DNA of 64,000 bases from Nocardia ninae NBRC 108245. Its GTDB lineage: Bacteria > Actinomycetota > Actinomycetes > Mycobacteriales > Mycobacteriaceae. The position numbers were made by a program, and so were the translations under genes. The notes under the pieces are model-generated. The model searched no databases. It worked only from the letters and a program-made list of their open reading frames with translations, and was not told the origin of the DNA. The stretch is taken from contig NZ_BJXA01000004.1 of NCBI RefSeq assembly GCF_007990755.1, positions 124,001 through 188,000 on the forward strand. The letters are read 5' to 3'. Positions 34,751 through 43,939 of the stretch are shown one piece after another (within the stretch, counting starts at the first letter, position 1; each line of letters begins with the position of its first letter).

Positions 34751-35605
34751 GTGCGCGACAGAGCAGGCGGGGACGGAGGGCTCGGCGCGACCCGGCATCC
34801 ATGGCGCGCCGTCGCGGTCTACACGCAGCTCGCGCGCGCGGGTTTCCGACGGCAGTCACAATACCGGCTGGCGATGTTCGCAGGCCTTTTCACCAACTGC
34901 GTGTTCGGCTTCGTGCGCGCGGCGGTGATGCTGGCGGCCGTGCGCGCCGCCGGCGATTTCGGCGGCTACGACGAAGGTTCCATCGGCGCGTACGTGTGGC
35001 TCTCGCAGGGGTTGCTCGGCGCGATGCAGTTCATGGGTCCACCCCTGGACCTGGCCGATCGGGTCCGCAACGGCGACATCGCGATCGATTTCCTGCGCCC
35101 GGTGGACGTCCAGTTCGGTTATCTCGCCGGCGATCTCGGCCGGGCGGCCGCCACCATGCTGCCGCGCGGAGTGCCGAGCGTGCTGATCGGCGTGCTCACC
35201 TTCGGGCTCGTCATGCCGAGCACACCCGGCCCGTATCTGCTCGGCGCGGTGAGCGTGCTGCTCGCCGTGGCCCTGTCGTTCCTCTGTCTGTTCGGCGTCG
35301 CGCTGATCGGATTCTGGGTGGTCGAGACCCGCGGCATCCGCGTGCTGTATCAGGTCGCCGGCACGTTTCTCGCCGGACTGTTTGTGCCGGTGCACATGTT
35401 CCCTGCGTGGCTGCGCACCGTCGCGCAGGCGACGCCGTTCCCCTCGATCCTGCAAGCGCCGATCGACGTGCTGTCCGGCCGGATCACCGGCATGGCGGCG
35501 GTGAGTGTGGTTGCCGTGCAAGTGTTCTGGGTGCTTGTCGTGGGCGGCACGGGCCGGGTACTGCTGGCGGCCGGGCGGCGCAAATTGGAGGTGCAGGGTG
35601 GTTGA
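34751..35605 (+). CDS. ABC-2 type exporter permease (first subunit, DUF990 family)
   Basis: A 284-residue protein with six membrane helices. RLAMFAGLFTNCVFGFVRAAVMLAAV, LDLADRVRNGDIAIDFLRPVDVQ and LCLFGVALIGFWVVETRGIRVLYQVAGTFLAG match the two-permease exporters related to daunorubicin-type systems. GTG start at 34751 lacks a good ribosome binding site; a later start is possible. It is the first of a coupled three-gene ABC operon. Substrate unknown. About 260 nt upstream to the EspC-like gene hold no other gene. Confidence 0.85.
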   Translation: MRDRAGGDGGLGATRHPWRAVAVYTQLARAGFRRQSQYRLAMFAGLFTNCVFGFVRAAVMLAAVRAAGDFGGYDEGSIGAYVWLSQGLLGAMQFMGPPLDLADRVRNGDIAIDFLRPVDVQFGYLAGDLGRAAATMLPRGVPSVLIGVLTFGLVMPSTPGPYLLGAVSVLLAVALSFLCLFGVALIGFWVVETRGIRVLYQVAGTFLAGLFVPVHMFPAWLRTVAQATPFPSILQAPIDVLSGRITGMAAVSVVAVQVFWVLVVGGTGRVLLAAGRRKLEVQGG

Positions 35606-36425
35606 GCCGAGCACCGTGCGGACCGGGACCTGGGCCACCCCGTACGCGGCGGTGTTGCGCTCGCGGATCCGCGCCCAGCAGTCCTACCGGCTGTCGTTCG
35701 CCAGCGAGGTTTTCAGCGCGTTCCTGATCGGTCTGGTCGAGTTCGCCGAGGTGTGGGTGATCTTCCACAACGTCAGAGTGCTCGGCGGCCTCGATCTGAA
35801 CGCCGCCCTGCTGCTGTTCGGGTTCGGGCAGTCGACGTTCGCGTTGGCTCAGGTGGTCTTCGGTCATCTGGACACCCTCCCGACGCTGATTCGGATGGGT
35901 CAGCTCGACGCCTATCATCTGCGCCCGCAGCCGCTACTCCTTCAGCTCATCACCAGCGACATCTCACTGCGCCGCTTCGCCCGAGCCGCCGTCGCGCTCG
36001 TGGTGCTCGGATTCGGGCTGCTGCGCAACGACATCGACTGGAGCCCGGCCACCGTTCTCTTGGTGCTGCTCACCCTGGTCAGCGGTATCGCATTGTTCGG
36101 TGGCGTTTTCGTGTGCGCGGCCGGCTTGCAGTTCTTCCTGATCGACGGCGCCGAGCTCACCAACAGTTTCACCTACGGCGGCTCGTTCGCCGCGGTGCAA
36201 CCCGCCACCGTCTTTCCGATCCCACTGCGGCTGCTGTTCGGCTTCGCCATTCCGGTCTGCTTCACCGCCTATCTTCCGACCATCGCCCTGCTGCGGCTGC
36301 CCGGTCCCGCGCTGTTGCCCGCGTGGCTGGCCTGGTGGTCCCCGCTGGCGGTGCTCTGGGTGTGGCTGCTGGCCCTGAGTTGCTGGCGGTTCGGTACTCG
36401 GCACTATCAGGGAGGCGGCGGATAA
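35598..36425 (+). CDS. ABC-2 type exporter permease (second subunit)
   Basis: A 275-residue membrane protein paralogous to the first permease: RAQQSYRLSFASEVFSAFLIGLVEFAEVWVIF at the N-terminus, LDTLPTLIRMGQLDAYHLRPQPLLLQL in the middle and five more helices. GTG at 35598 has GGAGG upstream and overlaps the end of the first permease gene by 8 nt, ensuring equal synthesis. The pair would form a heterodimeric channel for the ATPase encoded next. Confidence 0.87.
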   Translation: MVEPSTVRTGTWATPYAAVLRSRIRAQQSYRLSFASEVFSAFLIGLVEFAEVWVIFHNVRVLGGLDLNAALLLFGFGQSTFALAQVVFGHLDTLPTLIRMGQLDAYHLRPQPLLLQLITSDISLRRFARAAVALVVLGFGLLRNDIDWSPATVLLVLLTLVSGIALFGGVFVCAAGLQFFLIDGAELTNSFTYGGSFAAVQPATVFPIPLRLLFGFAIPVCFTAYLPTIALLRLPGPALLPAWLAWWSPLAVLWVWLLALSCWRFGTRHYQGGGG

Positions 36426-36426
36426 C

Positions 36427-37416
36427 GTGGCGGATTCCGGCTTTTCGGACCCGATCATCGACATCGAGGACCTGACCAGACAATTCACCCTGTACCGCAA
36501 GGACGGCCGCCGTTGGCGCCGGCGGCGGGAGACGCTCACCGCGGTGGACCGGATGACCTTCCGGATCGAACGCGGCACGGCGGTCGGCTATATCGGTGCC
36601 AACGGCGCGGGCAAGTCCACCACCATCAAGATGCTCACCGGCATCCTGGTGCCGACCGCGGGCCGGGTACGCACCTGCGGGCTCGAACCCGTCCGGCAGC
36701 GGCGCGAACTCGCCGCCCGAATCGGGGTGGTGTTCGGGCAGCGCTCCCAGCTCTGGTGGGATCTGCCACTGCGCGAATCGTTTTCGATCCTCGCGGCGAT
36801 CCACCGGCTCGACCCGGACGTCGCGCGCAAGCGCAAGCACGAGCTGATCGAGCAGCTGGAGATGGCCGACACGCTGGACACCCCGGTGCGCCAGCTCTCG
36901 CTCGGCCAGCGCATGCGCGCGGAAGTGGCTGCGGCGCTGTTGCACTCGCCCGAACTGGTGATCCTCGACGAGCCGACCATCGGCCTCGACGTGCTGTCCA
37001 AGCAGCGCCTGCGCGAGTTCCTGCGCGCCGAACGCGCCGACCGCGGCACCACGCTGCTGCTCACCACGCACGACATGGGCGACATCGAAAGGCTTTGCGG
37101 CCGTGTACTCGTGGTGGATCACGGCCGCCTGGTCTACGACGGATCGCTGACCGGGCTGGCCGCCACGGTGGGTGCCAGGCGCGTGCTCGTCGTCGACCTG
37201 GCCGAGCCCGCACCGGATATCGACGACCTACCCTGCGCGCAACTGCTGGGCTCCGAGGCCGGCGGGATGCGCCAGCGGCTGGCCTTCGATCCGGAGCAGA
37301 CCACGGCCGCACAGCTGCTCGCGCTGGTGTCCGACCGGGCCGAGGTGCGCGATCTGTCCATCGAGGAACCGGAGATCGAGGACGTGGTCCGCCGGATATA
37401 CGAATCCGCCCGCTGA
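36427..37416 (+). CDS. ABC exporter ATP-binding protein
   Basis: A 329-residue ATPase: Walker A GANGAGKSTT near 58-67, Q-loop region IGVVFGQRSQLWWDLPL, signature LSLGQRMRAEVAAAL, Walker B LVILDEPTIGLD, H-loop TTHDMGDIE. The C-terminal 80 residues form the accessory domain of DrrA-like exporters. GTG at 36427 starts one base after the permease stop. Its stop codon lies inside the terminator hairpin. Together the three genes encode an exporter for an unknown lipid or hydrophobic compound. Confidence 0.92.
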   Translation: MADSGFSDPIIDIEDLTRQFTLYRKDGRRWRRRRETLTAVDRMTFRIERGTAVGYIGANGAGKSTTIKMLTGILVPTAGRVRTCGLEPVRQRRELAARIGVVFGQRSQLWWDLPLRESFSILAAIHRLDPDVARKRKHELIEQLEMADTLDTPVRQLSLGQRMRAEVAAALLHSPELVILDEPTIGLDVLSKQRLREFLRAERADRGTTLLLTTHDMGDIERLCGRVLVVDHGRLVYDGSLTGLAATVGARRVLVVDLAEPAPDIDDLPCAQLLGSEAGGMRQRLAFDPEQTTAAQLLALVSDRAEVRDLSIEEPEIEDVVRRIYESAR

Positions 37417-37432
37417 GACAGCGGGCGGATTC
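37402..37432 (+). terminator. terminator overlapping the end of the ABC ATPase gene
   Basis: GAATCCGCCCGCT (37402-37414) and AGCGGGCGGATTC (37420-37432) form a perfect 13-bp stem with a GAGAC loop; the TGA stop codon sits at the loop edge. It may also serve the convergent gene. Confidence 0.8.
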
Positions 37433-37452
37433 GGAGTGGGACTTGTTGGTGT

Positions 37453-38160
37453 TCAGCCTATTTCGGGATCCCGGGCACCCTGATCGAGCCGGAACGGCGG
37501 GTACTCGTCGCGCATGAGGGTGGCGTAGGCCTGCACCCGGATGCTCCACCGGTTGATGCCGACGACGAAGTCGTACACACCCTGCGGGTAGCGCGCGGTG
37601 AACAACAGCCCGATCACCGCGACGAGCAGCAGGATGCTGATCAGCGTAACGCCGCTCGCGCCGGACCATCCGTCGTCGTCGCTATACATATAGAACGCCA
37701 TGCCGCCCGTCGTCATCGCGGCGAGGATCAGATAATGGGGAATGGCGAGCAGCCACCACTTCACCAGCACCAGACCGCGATGCAGCCGCTCCGGATAATC
37801 GATCGCGAGATCCGCCGGGTATTCGTCGTTCGGCTGGAGGCTGAACGGCGGATACTTGTCGGTGCCCAGCACGGACAGTGCGTAGAACTCGACCCGCCAG
37901 GTCCAGCGCATGACCCCGACATTGAAGTCGAACATCGCCCGCGGATATTTCCCGGTGATCAGAATCGCGAAGAACGCGATCACCGTCACGACGAAGTAGG
38001 CGATGTGCAGAAACAACAGCACGATGTAATGCGGGATGGCCAGCAGCCACTTGACCAGCCACATCCACCGCGACAATGCGGGATCCAGATCTCCTCGGAC
38101 GCGAATCGGATTGACCGGGGTGGCCGGCTTCGCAGTGTAGTCAGCGCTTTGAGGTTCCAT
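37453..38160 (-). CDS. DUF4389 membrane protein with internal duplication
   Basis: A 235-residue protein with two similar halves, each made of membrane helices followed by a R(Y/F)P...YDFVVGxxRW-type motif: WLVKWLLAIPHYIVLLFL ... MFDFNVGVMRWTWRVEFYALSVLGTDKYPPFSL and LVKWWLLAIPHYLILAAM ... VYDFVVGINRWSIRVQAYATLMRDEYPPFRL. This is the DUF4389 family; function unknown. ATG at 38160 has AAAGGAG 8 nt upstream, while longer frames to 38289 lack support. Confidence 0.88.
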   Translation of the reverse strand: MEPQSADYTAKPATPVNPIRVRGDLDPALSRWMWLVKWLLAIPHYIVLLFLHIAYFVVTVIAFFAILITGKYPRAMFDFNVGVMRWTWRVEFYALSVLGTDKYPPFSLQPNDEYPADLAIDYPERLHRGLVLVKWWLLAIPHYLILAAMTTGGMAFYMYSDDDGWSGASGVTLISILLLVAVIGLLFTARYPQGVYDFVVGINRWSIRVQAYATLMRDEYPPFRLDQGARDPEIG

Positions 38161-38308
38161 GATCGATGCTCCTTTCAGGTGCTTTCGATCCACGCCACAA
38201 ACCAGGTGCGGAATATCTGCGATTCTCGCGTATTCGACGGCTACCGACGCCACGATCGGGTACCGACACGCCAACAAATAGGTGCACACTAGTTCGGCGC
38301 GTCACAGA

Positions 38309-38336
38309 TCCCGCCTTAAACGCCCGATAGGCGGGA
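38309..38336 (-). terminator. terminator after the CocE/NonD hydrolase gene
   Basis: TCCCGCCT (38309-38316) pairs with AGGCGGGA (38329-38336), 18 nt beyond the stop codon at 38354 on the minus strand. Confidence 0.6.
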
Positions 38337-38353
38337 ACCCATTCTGCCCCTCG

Positions 38354-40411
38354 TTATCCCAGCGGGCTGCTCAACGGCACATTCACGAAGCTGGGCGCCG
38401 ACGGGTCGAGCACGAGGTGTTGCGGGGCCACCGCATTCGAGATGCCACCGTCGAACAACATCGGCGGTGCGAGGAAACCACGGGGGAAATTGCTCGCGAA
38501 GACGTTGACGCGCAACCGATGTCCGGGCTGTAGCACGGCATCGACCGGGTTGACGGCGACGTCGAGGATGGTCGGCTGCCCCGGCACCAAGGTTTGCCGG
38601 TCGGCGAGCGTCAATTTGTACACGGTGTGCGTGTAGTCGCCGTCCGCGTCCTTCTCGCTCTTCGCCTCGTCCACCGCGCGCAGCGAGGCCGCGAGCTGCC
38701 CGCTCGCCAGCACCGTCGACTGACCGTTCGGCGCGACATCGTTCACGGTGACCGCCCAGTAGCCCTCGATGTTGTCGTACATCGTGTTGAGGTGCACGGT
38801 GATCGGGCCGGACAGCACGGTGGGCTGCTCGACCGGCGCCCCGGTGAAAGTGAGCCCACCGAGCTCGTGGATGCGGTCGTCGCGCCCGCAGAAATTGAGC
38901 AGGCCGATGACGCCTGCGGATTCGACCGCCGCGTCCCGCGAGCACAGCGAGGTGAGGCCGGCGACCGGTGAAACCGTCAAACGCGCTGTGCCCTCGGGCG
39001 TTCCGGCGGTGAGCGAGCCGTCGTGGACACTGGTCGCGGTCCCGCTGGGGGCGGGCGAGAGATACATGCGCTGGTAGTCCATGCCGGGCCTGGGGAAGGC
39101 CGGTGCCGTGGTCCAGCCGCCGCCCTGCTGCCACAGCGCCACCGGCCCGTACTCGTCGATGCCGTTGTCGATGCCCTTGAGCCACTTGTCGTACCAGGCC
39201 ATCTGGAGCACGTCGAGCCGCGGTGGCCGACCCGGATTACCCAGACCCGAACCAGGATTGAAGTGGTAGGTGTCGCCCATGATCAGCTTCTTGCGTTCCG
39301 GCGGCAGCGGGATGTCGGCGAACGACCGAGCACTGGACGAGGCGAAGATGTCCTGCCAGCCGCCGTAGGCGAAGGTCGGTACCTGAATCCGCTCCGGATG
39401 GCTGTCGGTGAACGCCGAGCGCAACGAGCTGCCCGGCAGCAGTTGCTCTTTCAGCGGCGCGGGCACCGAATCCACGCTGAGCGACAGGGCCATCAGAATG
39501 TAGTCGAAGAACTCCAGCGGTGTGGCCACCCGATCCTGGAGCCATTTCAAGTCCAGGTGGCCGAGCGCTATGCCGACCGGGTCCGGGAAATTCGAGATCA
39601 GGTCGACGCCCGCGATGTACAGCGGGCCGAACAACCCCAATCCGCCGCCGGGGAAGGCGACATCGGTGAGGGTGTCGGTGCTGCCCTCGACCGGGAATAT
39701 CGCTTTGAGCGCAGGCGGATTCTGTTCGGCCGCTTTGAATTGATTGATGCCGGAGTACGAGATGCCGGACATCCCGATATTACCGTCCGACCACGGCTGC
39801 TTGCTCGCCCAGTCGATCATTTCGAGGGTGTCCTGACCCTCCCTGCTCTGGAAGAACTGCCAGGCCCCCTGCGAATATCCGGTGCCGCGCACGTCGGCCA
39901 CGATGTAGGTGTAGCCGTGCTGCACCAGCTTGCGATCGGCGCCGAAGGTCCGCGCGGCGCCGCCGCTGAGCGCCCTGGTCAGGTCGGTGATCGAGTCGAA
40001 CGGCGTACCGGCGAAGTCGAACCGGTTGACCAGCTCGATCAGCGCGTCGGACAGCACCGGGATGTTGAGGGCGAGATCCGCGATCAGGGACACGAATTTC
40101 GTGTACGGGGTGAGGTTGAGGATGGTGGGCAGCGGCTCGGTCACGATGTTGCCCGCGGCATCGACCGGCCGATAGATATTGGCCTTCAACACCGTTCCGT
40201 CGCTCATGGTGATCGGCACGTCGAAGTCGATGTGCACCGGCCCGGGGTACTTCGCCGGACCGTCGTGCGCGGCCGTCCACTGCCTGCCGAGCTCACCCCC
40301 GTCCGGCGCGGATTCCGCGACCGCGGTGCTCGGCACGACCCACAACGCGGCCATGGTCGCGGCAACCACCAGGACCCCGACCCGACCCAACCCGCGACGA
40401 AATGTCCTCAT
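38354..40411 (-). CDS. secreted CocE/NonD-family hydrolase (X-Pro dipeptidyl-peptidase type)
   Basis: A 685-residue exported serine hydrolase. A Sec signal (RRGLGRVGVLVVAATMAALWVVPSTAVAE, cleavage near 33) is followed by the alpha/beta hydrolase core: GTGYSQGAWQFF, nucleophile motif GISYSG with Ser218, an aspartate region and the late histidine (GDTYHFNPGSG). The last 200 residues form the jelly-roll domain of CocE-like esterases. Members hydrolyse esters or X-Pro peptides outside the cell. ATG at 40411. It is divergent from a TetR regulator 131 nt away, its likely controller. Confidence 0.9.
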   Translation of the reverse strand: MRTFRRGLGRVGVLVVAATMAALWVVPSTAVAESAPDGGELGRQWTAAHDGPAKYPGPVHIDFDVPITMSDGTVLKANIYRPVDAAGNIVTEPLPTILNLTPYTKFVSLIADLALNIPVLSDALIELVNRFDFAGTPFDSITDLTRALSGGAARTFGADRKLVQHGYTYIVADVRGTGYSQGAWQFFQSREGQDTLEMIDWASKQPWSDGNIGMSGISYSGINQFKAAEQNPPALKAIFPVEGSTDTLTDVAFPGGGLGLFGPLYIAGVDLISNFPDPVGIALGHLDLKWLQDRVATPLEFFDYILMALSLSVDSVPAPLKEQLLPGSSLRSAFTDSHPERIQVPTFAYGGWQDIFASSSARSFADIPLPPERKKLIMGDTYHFNPGSGLGNPGRPPRLDVLQMAWYDKWLKGIDNGIDEYGPVALWQQGGGWTTAPAFPRPGMDYQRMYLSPAPSGTATSVHDGSLTAGTPEGTARLTVSPVAGLTSLCSRDAAVESAGVIGLLNFCGRDDRIHELGGLTFTGAPVEQPTVLSGPITVHLNTMYDNIEGYWAVTVNDVAPNGQSTVLASGQLAASLRAVDEAKSEKDADGDYTHTVYKLTLADRQTLVPGQPTILDVAVNPVDAVLQPGHRLRVNVFASNFPRGFLAPPMLFDGGISNAVAPQHLVLDPSAPSFVNVPLSSPLG

Positions 40412-40542
40412 CGACCTCGACCCTTCTGGCTGACCTGCTTAAAAACACTGCCGTACCTATGATGGGTGTGAGAGTAACCGGGACCACATCGAATGGACAA
40501 GTATGAGTCAGATCACTGGCACGAGGTGTCTATCCTCAGGGG

Positions 40543-41205
40543 ATGGGACTCGAAGCCGGTGTCGACCGCGGCCGCCTACCACGTGGCACCCACGGCATGG
40601 CGCCGGAGGCGGTGGCCCACTCGCAACGCATGCGGATGTATCTGGGGGTGCTGGAGGCGGTCGCCGAACGGGGTTACGCCGCAACGACTGTCGGCGACAT
40701 CGTGGCCCGCGCGAACGTCTCGCGGCGCACCTTCTACGAGCTGTTCCGCGGCCGGGACGACTGCTTCGCCGAGGCCTTCGAGGCGGCTGTCGGGCTGGTG
40801 CTCGGCGAACTCGCAAGCAGCGTGCAGGCCACGCCGCGCAGCGAGTGGCGCGCGCTCATCCGCACCACGCTGGAGACCTACCTGCGCGTCCTGGCCGAGA
40901 ACGGTATCTACGCCCGCGCGCTGCATATCGAATGCCTGGTCGCCGGGCCGGTCGTCGCCGAGCAGCGCCGTCAGATGAAAACGTTACTGGCGCACCGCAT
41001 GCACGCGGCTTTTCGCATCGGTCGGGCCGAGGGCGATATCCCGGTGGACATTCCGGCGGAAATATTCGACGCACTCATCGGCGCGGTCGACGATCGAATT
41101 CGCGACTGCCTGGAAGGCCCTGGCGCCCAGGCGCTGCCCACCCTGAGTGCACATCTGTACCAGATCACCATGGCGCTGTTCGGCGTTCCGGAGTGGGACG
41201 CCTAG
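40543..41205 (+). CDS. TetR-family transcriptional regulator
   Basis: A 220-residue TetR protein: helix-turn-helix GVLEAVAERGYAATTVGDIVARANVSRRTFYELFRGRDDCF at about 35-75 and an all-helical ligand domain. It is divergent from the CocE/NonD hydrolase gene and probably represses it, but no clear palindrome is visible in the 131-nt gap. ATG at 40543 follows AGGGG closely. Its stop overlaps the stop of the next, opposite gene by four bases. Confidence 0.87.
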   Translation: MGLEAGVDRGRLPRGTHGMAPEAVAHSQRMRMYLGVLEAVAERGYAATTVGDIVARANVSRRTFYELFRGRDDCFAEAFEAAVGLVLGELASSVQATPRSEWRALIRTTLETYLRVLAENGIYARALHIECLVAGPVVAEQRRQMKTLLAHRMHAAFRIGRAEGDIPVDIPAEIFDALIGAVDDRIRDCLEGPGAQALPTLSAHLYQITMALFGVPEWDA

Positions 41206-41756
41206 CCGGGACCGCTCCCCTGCGCCGAATACAGGCTCACTTCGCCGTCCTCGCTGAGGAACGCGTTGACCAGCATGATGCGCTGGGCCTGCAGATCGTC
41301 GGTGGCCGGCGCCTCGGTGGTGATCGAAATCTGCGGTATAGCTGCCCAGTTCACCACGTAACGCTCGGGCGGTCCGTTGTCGTCGGAGAGCCTGGCGAGG
41401 CGGAAGACCGACACGGTCTTGCGAACGATGAGCGTGCGCACGACCTCTCCGATTCGCTCGGGGTCTTCCAGCGCGAACATGAACCCGAATGTGAGCTCGG
41501 GCGATGACACGTAGGCGGGCACGAACACCGAGGCTAGCGGATGGACCGAGACCGCGCAGCCGCCGCGCCGAACCGGTTGCTGATCGTGCGCCCGTCCATC
41601 CTTGTCGGAGATACCGACGGTGCACTCATGTGACCGATCCGTAACGGACCATAACGATTTACAAGCGGCTTTCGGTTTCGTACACCATACTATTGCGCCG
41701 ATTCGGCAACCGCGCTTTCCTGAAAGAGTCCCGATTATTCGGGCCGTCTTCCTCAT
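41202..41756 (-). CDS. hypothetical protein, start uncertain
   Basis: The C-terminal 110 residues (SSPELTFGFMFALEDPERIGEVVRTLIVRKTVSVFRLARLSDDNGPPERYVVNWAAIPQISITTEA) look like a genuine conserved protein with alternating strands. The N-terminal boundary is unclear: the frame extends upstream through an AT-rich, promoter-like stretch (41640-41760) with a rare TTA codon, and no ribosome binding site is convincing for ATG 41756 or GTG 41528. A frameshift near 41530 cannot be excluded. Function unknown. Confidence 0.45.
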   Translation of the reverse strand: MRKTARIIGTLSGKRGCRIGAIVWCTKPKAACKSLWSVTDRSHECTVGISDKDGRAHDQQPVRRGGCAVSVHPLASVFVPAYVSSPELTFGFMFALEDPERIGEVVRTLIVRKTVSVFRLARLSDDNGPPERYVVNWAAIPQISITTEAPATDDLQAQRIMLVNAFLSEDGEVSLYSAQGSGPG

Positions 41757-41916
41757 CGCATCGTCGCGGATTTCCCGGTTTCTTTGCCGTGCTGGTGGAC
41801 TATGGGGGTGACGTCCGAGCTCGGGACTGCGCCGGAGCCGAGGGGTGCCCCTCCCCGAAATCCCCCTCGGCCCTGGCGCATCCAGATCGGGATAGATACC
41901 GCAGGGGTGTACGCAC

Positions 41917-42450
41917 ATGCCGACCGAATACGCACGCGTCCGTATCGGGACAGAAGAACTGCCGCCACCCGCTGAACTCTTGCGCGCCTTCCGCGAACCC
42001 GACGATCCGAACCGGCACCGGCACAGCGTGCTCAGCGTCGCCCGGCAACTCGTCGAGTGTCATGAGCGGCGGCACAAGGCAATCGAAGCGGCGCACGCGT
42101 CCGACGCCTCACCGGGGCGGGTCGCGGCGTGCACCCAGCGGGTGGAGGACATCGACGGGCAGCGCGCCGAGCTGGTCGGGCAGATCGACGTGTGGGTGGC
42201 CGACAATGTCGAGCACCGCGGCGGCGCCTCGCTGCATACCGAGACGCTCGGCGCGGTGATCGATCGAATGGCGGCGAAATGGGTTGCGGCACAACGAGCT
42301 CTGCGTCGAGCGCCGCAGCAACGGACCCGCCCGGTGCAGGTGGACGGGGAAGCCCACCTGCAGTGGTGCAGGCTCGCCGAATTGACCGACGGCTACCGCG
42401 ATCTGGTCACCGACGTCACCGAACACCGGCGCAGGCTGCCGGTGTGGTGA
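41917..42450 (+). CDS. DUF4254 domain protein
   Basis: A 177-residue helical protein. LSVARQLVECHERRHKAIEAAHA, VEDIDGQRAELVGQIDVWVADNV and LHTETLGAVIDRMAAKWVAAQRAL match the DUF4254 pattern (conserved RxQWxxED-like helices, with several invariant Glu, Asp and His), common in Mycobacteriales. Function unknown. Its stop abuts the opposite gene's stop in a TGATCA palindrome. Confidence 0.75.
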   Translation: MPTEYARVRIGTEELPPPAELLRAFREPDDPNRHRHSVLSVARQLVECHERRHKAIEAAHASDASPGRVAACTQRVEDIDGQRAELVGQIDVWVADNVEHRGGASLHTETLGAVIDRMAAKWVAAQRALRRAPQQRTRPVQVDGEAHLQWCRLAELTDGYRDLVTDVTEHRRRLPVW

Positions 42451-42768
42451 TCAGCGGGTCTCGTCGACTCCCGGCTCGACCACCTCGGCGTCGACGAACG
42501 GCGTCTCGGTAGCGACCGGCGGCTTCGGCGCCGCGGGTGCCGGATCGTCGGGCTCGAGATCCACCTCCCGCCGCGCCTCGGCGGCATCGCGCCGAGCCGC
42601 GGCGGCGGCCTCGTTCATCTCGATCGCGTCGGTCACCCACTCACCGATCTCCTTGGTGACCTCCGCGACGGTGCCCGCGATGATGCTCGCGATATTGCCG
42701 ACATGTTTGGCGCCCGAGGACGTCAATTCTTGAATGAGGTCCTTGTTGCTTTCGAATTTCCCGATCAT
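42451..42768 (-). CDS. small helical protein at the end of the desaturase operon
   Basis: A 105-residue protein: an amphipathic helical N-terminal half (GAKHVGNIASIIAGTVAEVTKEIGEWVTDAIEM) and an Ala/Glu/Pro-rich tail. Its ATG follows the desaturase stop with no gap, so it is part of that operon. The pattern is phasin-like, and it could bind lipid bodies or the desaturase at the membrane; this is only inference. Confidence 0.65.
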   Translation of the reverse strand: MIGKFESNKDLIQELTSSGAKHVGNIASIIAGTVAEVTKEIGEWVTDAIEMNEAAAAARRDAAEARREVDLEPDDPAPAAPKPPVATETPFVDAEVVEPGVDETR

Positions 42769-43917
42769 TCACACGCCCACTTCGGTTGCCTTTCGCTGAC
42801 GCATCACGATAACACCGGGAGACGGTTCGCTCTTGACCAAGCTGGGCGGCAGTGCAAGCTTGAAAATTTTCAGCCAGACCGAGCCGATCTGCTTGCTGAA
42901 CGAGCCGGTGTTGTACGGGAGTCCGTACTTTTCACACAATGCGCGAACCTCCGGCGCGATGTCCGGATAGCGGGCCGCCGGGATGTCCGGGAACAGGTGG
43001 TGTTCGATCTGGTGCGACAAATTGCCGGACATGATGTGGAACAGTTTGCTACCGGTGATGTTGGCCGAGCCGAGCATCTGCCGGATGTACCACTCGCCGC
43101 GGGTCTCGTCGGCGGTCTCTTCCTCGGTGAACGTCTGTACGCCGGTGGGGAAGTGACCGCAGAAGATGATCGAGTACGCCCAGACGTTGCGGACCAGGTT
43201 CGCCGTGACATTGCCGGCCAGCGTGCTGAGGAACAGCGGACCGGTCAGCGCCGGGAAGATCAGGTAGTCCTTCAGCGCCTGCTTGCCCGCCTTGCGGAAC
43301 TGGCCCGTGACGAGCCGCTTGATGTCGGACCACTTCCGCTTGCCGCGCACGATGTTCTCGACCTCGAGGTCGTGAGCCATCACGCCCCACTCGAACAGCA
43401 TCATCAGCGCGAAGGCGTACAGCGGCTGAGGGAGGCGCAGCACGTTCCAGGACTGGCTCTCGTCCATCCGCAGGATGGAGTAGCCGATGTCGCGGTCCTT
43501 GTTGTGGATGTTGGTGTAGGTGTGGTGGATGTAGTTGTGCGAGTGCTTCCACTGGTCCGCCGGGCAGACCGTATCCCATTCGAAGACACGGGAATTCAGG
43601 CCGGGCTCACGCATCCAGTCGTACTGGCCGTGCATGACGTTGTGGCCGATCTCCATGTTGTCCAGGATCTTCGACACGCTCAGCGCGGCGACGGCGGCCA
43701 ACCAGACCGGCGGCAGGAAGCCGAGATACATCAGGCCGCGCCCGGCGATCTCGAAACCGCGCTGCGCCTTGATGATCGAGTAGAGGTATTCGCGGTCGCG
43801 GTCGCCGAGGTCGGCGACCACCTTGGCGCGCAGTTCGTCGAGCGCCTTGCCGAGTTCCTCGATCTGGTCCGGGCTCAGTACCAGCGGGCCGTCTTTGGTT
43901 TCGGTCAGGATTGTCAT
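42769..43917 (-). CDS. desA3: membrane fatty acid / acyl-CoA desaturase, DesA3 type
   Basis: A 382-residue di-iron desaturase with the three histidine boxes: HNVMHGQYD near 90, HSHNYIHHTY near 125, and HQIEHHLFPD near 320, separated by membrane helices. The family inserts a double bond into stearoyl- or palmitoyl-CoA. ATG at 43917 is supported by AAAGGA 8 nt upstream; a longer frame to 44271 overlaps the reductase gene. It is preceded by its electron-donating reductase (22-nt gap), the order seen for DesA3 and Rv3230c in M. tuberculosis. Confidence 0.92.
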   Translation of the reverse strand: MTILTETKDGPLVLSPDQIEELGKALDELRAKVVADLGDRDREYLYSIIKAQRGFEIAGRGLMYLGFLPPVWLAAVAALSVSKILDNMEIGHNVMHGQYDWMREPGLNSRVFEWDTVCPADQWKHSHNYIHHTYTNIHNKDRDIGYSILRMDESQSWNVLRLPQPLYAFALMMLFEWGVMAHDLEVENIVRGKRKWSDIKRLVTGQFRKAGKQALKDYLIFPALTGPLFLSTLAGNVTANLVRNVWAYSIIFCGHFPTGVQTFTEEETADETRGEWYIRQMLGSANITGSKLFHIMSGNLSHQIEHHLFPDIPAARYPDIAPEVRALCEKYGLPYNTGSFSKQIGSVWLKIFKLALPPSLVKSEPSPGVIVMRQRKATEVGV

Positions 43918-43939
43918 TCGATTAATCCTTTGCTCGGGT